In this document: positions 5,894 through 7,566 of the stretch, one piece after another
Position numbering within the stretch: the stretch's first letter is position 1
How the letters are laid out: the number at the start of each line of letters is the position of its first letter
Assembly: GCA_017998585.1 (NCBI GenBank)
Contig: JAGOCT010000080.1
Location: 1-7,566, forward strand
Reading direction: 5' to 3'
DNA from: Candidatus Cloacimonadota bacterium
Lineage (GTDB): Bacteria > Cloacimonadota > Cloacimonadia > Cloacimonadales > WRIO01
Length of the DNA: 7,566 bases
Notes under the pieces: generated by a model
Told to the model about the DNA's origin: nothing
Database searches by the model: none
The model's input: only the letters and a program-made list of their open reading frames with translations
Position numbers and translations under genes: made by a program

Positions 5894-7195
5894 ATGACGA
5901 CTGACAAAAAATCATCACTCAAAATCTTGCTGATTTTGCTTTCATTATTATTGATAACTGCGTGTGGAAGTAAAAAATCACCCACCGGTGGACCCATCGA
6001 TAATGAAAAACCTCAAATATTAAATATCAGTCCTGCACAATTCGAAGCCATCGAAAATAATGAAATTAACATCAGCTTTTCGAAATTAATGGATCAAAAC
6101 AGTGTCATTGCCGGAATTACCTTTTATCCGCCCATTCAAAACAAGAAATTTATCTGGAAAAAAAATATTCTCAGCATCAGAATCAATGAAGTCTTAAAAA
6201 CGGATACGAATTATATGCTTTCATTTAATCATAATCTCAAATGTTATCATGGTAACCAGCTGGAAAAACCTGAAACATTTATATTCAGTTCTGGCAAATT
6301 AAATACCTATTCGCTCAGAGGTAGTTTTACTTATGAAGATCAAAAGGATTATGATAAAATAAAAACGATTATTTTGCTGGATAAAGATTCATTAATGGTG
6401 CTTGAAAAAAATATAGCAGATAACAATTTCATCATTGATTATCTAAACGCTCAGGATATGACGATCAGGGCTTACATAGACAAAAATAACAATAAGCGCT
6501 ATGACTATCAAAGTGAGCCTTTCTTTCAGAAATTCCTGCCTAAAGACTTCGCTTCAGCCATTCCTGTCCAGTTGACTTATCAGGATACGGTTAAACCGGA
6601 TATCAAACAGATTAAAGCGATCTCAAAAAATGATATCGTTTTGACTTTCAATAAACCATTACACCATATCCCCTATATCGCCTTTGTCGATGAAAAGAAA
6701 ACAACTTCGCTAAATATCAGTGCATCTGTTCTGGATAAAAATACAATTCACTGTATCACCAGTGAGCAGGACACAATCAGATATAAAGTATATTTAAAAG
6801 ATATTCATGATTTAAAAGGCAATGTTAATCAAGAAATCAACACGTTTATCAATGGCTCACAAATCTTATTGACCAAAAATCCTGAAATTATCAGCGCTTC
6901 CATCAGAAATGGCACTGCTATCAGTGAATCTCAACCCGTAATCACAATTGAATTCTCTGAAATTTTCTTAAAAAATAACGTAAAATACTCACTCAAAGAA
7001 ATTGAAAGCAATCAAATGATTCCTGTAAATATTATTCAGGATAACCATAAAATATGGAAATTTAAACCTGCTGTTCCATTAAAAAAATTCAATTCTTATC
7101 TCTTTGTGATTGATAAATCATCCGTAAATCATCATCAGGTTAGCTTAAAAAAAGAGCTTGAAATTCAGTTTTTAGTGAAAGACAACAAAAAATAA
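5894..7195 (+). CDS. Multi-domain Ig-like (Big_5/SbsA-type) lipoprotein
   Basis: This 433-residue envelope lipoprotein has a signal peptide with charged MTTDKKSSLK, the Leu/Ile-rich core ILLILLSLLL, and lipobox ITAC with Cys24 as the anchor. Right after it comes SPTGGPID (29-36), a motif I know from Bacteroidota/FCB lipoproteins annotated as Ig-like domain-containing. Domain 1 (about 38-133) fits the Big_5/SbsA Ig-like pattern: KPQILNISPAQ, then INISFSKLMD, then LSIRINEVLKTDTNYMLSF. A middle beta-sandwich (about 138-228) contains RAYIDKNNNKRYDYQSEPFF (192-211), with an Asp/Asn-rich DKNNNKRYD loop that could bind calcium. A second Ig-like unit (about 233-320) has IVLTFNKPLHH and a third (about 328-427) has VITIEFSEIFLKNN. 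The role is unknown; a surface or periplasmic structural job is inferred. It starts 22 bases after ribE, so it is probably in the same transcript. Confidence 0.82.
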   Translation: MTTDKKSSLKILLILLSLLLITACGSKKSPTGGPIDNEKPQILNISPAQFEAIENNEINISFSKLMDQNSVIAGITFYPPIQNKKFIWKKNILSIRINEVLKTDTNYMLSFNHNLKCYHGNQLEKPETFIFSSGKLNTYSLRGSFTYEDQKDYDKIKTIILLDKDSLMVLEKNIADNNFIIDYLNAQDMTIRAYIDKNNNKRYDYQSEPFFQKFLPKDFASAIPVQLTYQDTVKPDIKQIKAISKNDIVLTFNKPLHHIPYIAFVDEKKTTSLNISASVLDKNTIHCITSEQDTIRYKVYLKDIHDLKGNVNQEINTFINGSQILLTKNPEIISASIRNGTAISESQPVITIEFSEIFLKNNVKYSLKEIESNQMIPVNIIQDNHKIWKFKPAVPLKKFNSYLFVIDKSSVNHHQVSLKKELEIQFLVKDNKK

Positions 7196-7218
7196 AGTGT
7201 ATTCGTAACAATCTTCAT

Positions 7219-7262
7219 TATAATCAGTTATATATGATAATAGTCATTACATTATGATAATA
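7219..7262 (+). promoter_or_regulatory. AT-rich regulatory region with a -10-like box and a 10-base direct repeat
   Basis: The 82-base gap between the Ig-domain lipoprotein and the next gene contains a perfect TATAAT (7219-7224) without a convincing -35 hexamer at the right distance. It also has an exact direct repeat TATGATAATA at 7233-7242 and 7253-7262, with the copies 20 bases apart. The repeat may be a regulator site on one face of the helix or a set of overlapping -10-like boxes. AT-rich composition makes chance repeats likely, so this is a weak call. Confidence 0.35.
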
Positions 7263-7277
7263 TTTCGAGGAGTAATT

Positions 7278-7566
7278 ATGAAAAAAGTGATTTATCTTTT
7301 ATTCTTAATCAGCCTTTTCTGTCAGATTGCTGCCAATGAAGTAACCCGTCTTGATTTTGCCAGACGTTTAACAAAAGATAAACTTTATACAGAAGCATTA
7401 AATGAATTGAATAATATCCTGCTGGAATCTAAAAATAAAACGGTTCTCAGTGAAAGCCAATACTTAATTGCTGAAATCTACGATGCCCAGAATCAACCTG
7501 AAAAATCAGAAAATATCTATATTCAGCTTTTAACCGAAGACGCTCAAAGTTCACCCTATATCAGAG
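7278..7566 (+). CDS. Secreted TPR-like protein, 5' part (continues past window end)
   Basis: The frame is open from ATG 7278 to the window end and gives 96 residues plus one base. GAGGAG at 7267-7272, five bases upstream, supports the start strongly. The N-terminus is a signal peptide: MKK, the hydrophobic stretch VIYLLFLISLFC, and probable cleavage after QIAA, before NEV. The mature part starts with helical segments that look like tetratricopeptide repeats: LTKDKLYTEALNELNNILLE (about 31-50), then SESQYLIAEIYDAQNQPEKSENIYIQLL. The second has the small-residue pattern and spacing of proteins such as YbgF/CpoB or BamD, but the fragment is too short to choose a family. It is separated from the preceding lipoprotein by its own AT-rich upstream region, so it may start a new transcript. 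Confidence 0.85.
   Translation, partial: MKKVIYLLFLISLFCQIAANEVTRLDFARRLTKDKLYTEALNELNNILLESKNKTVLSESQYLIAEIYDAQNQPEKSENIYIQLLTEDAQSSPYIR

Noticed and set aside
5809..5997. Reverse-strand open frame of 62 codons
   Set aside because: It covers the end of ribE and the signal peptide region of the next gene. The hydrophobic content is only the antisense of the A/T-rich leader.
1..7566. A novel defence, mobile or CRISPR-like system
   Set aside because: No spaced repeats of CRISPR type, transposase, integrase, toxin-antitoxin pair or terminal inverted repeats were seen. All complete genes are housekeeping genes or envelope proteins of recognisable fold.

Overview
The window is an AT-rich bacterial chromosome segment with every gene on the + strand and little intergenic DNA. 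It holds eight complete genes plus one cut-off gene at each end. Most genes have clear Shine-Dalgarno sequences (GGAGG, AGGAG, GAGGAG), which argues against a typical Bacteroidota genome. The secreted TPR proteins, a signal peptide ending in FAQ, and a lipoprotein with a PTGGP motif after its lipid-anchored cysteine fit the wider FCB group. A lineage such as Cloacimonadota is my best guess, inferred from style and not from a search.

Layout. Bases 1-189 are the 3' end of an unidentified gene. A candidate promoter (about 198-226) then leads into a four-gene run: a secreted TPR protein (265-1248), a lipoprotein with two invasin-like Ig domains (1250-1954), triosephosphate isomerase tpiA (1956-2720) and seryl-tRNA synthetase serS (2722-3990). 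All three junctions in this run have exactly one base between the TAA stop and the next ATG, so translation is probably coupled. A rho-independent terminator (4018-4042) closes the unit.

After about 140 bases of AT-rich DNA with a possible promoter, a second run starts: the YbaB/EbfC nucleoid protein (4181-4510), recR (4631-5224), riboflavin synthase ribE (5233-5871) and a large multi-Ig-domain lipoprotein (5894-7195). The ybaB-recR spacer carries a conspicuous GC-rich octamer repeat. The last gene, from 7278 to beyond the window end, begins a second secreted protein that looks TPR-like.

How the genes fit together: two cores of housekeeping genes (tpiA-serS and ybaB-recR-ribE) are each linked to cell-envelope genes of unknown function. 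ybaB-recR is a widely conserved pair linked to DNA repair and recombination. The envelope proteins share a theme of TPR and Ig-like folds and may contribute to surface or periplasmic assemblies, but no specific function can be read from them. I see no phage, transposon, CRISPR array, tRNA or defence system. The window reads as ordinary core genome, and its most interesting points are the envelope-housekeeping operon mixing, the uniform junction geometry and the octamer repeat.
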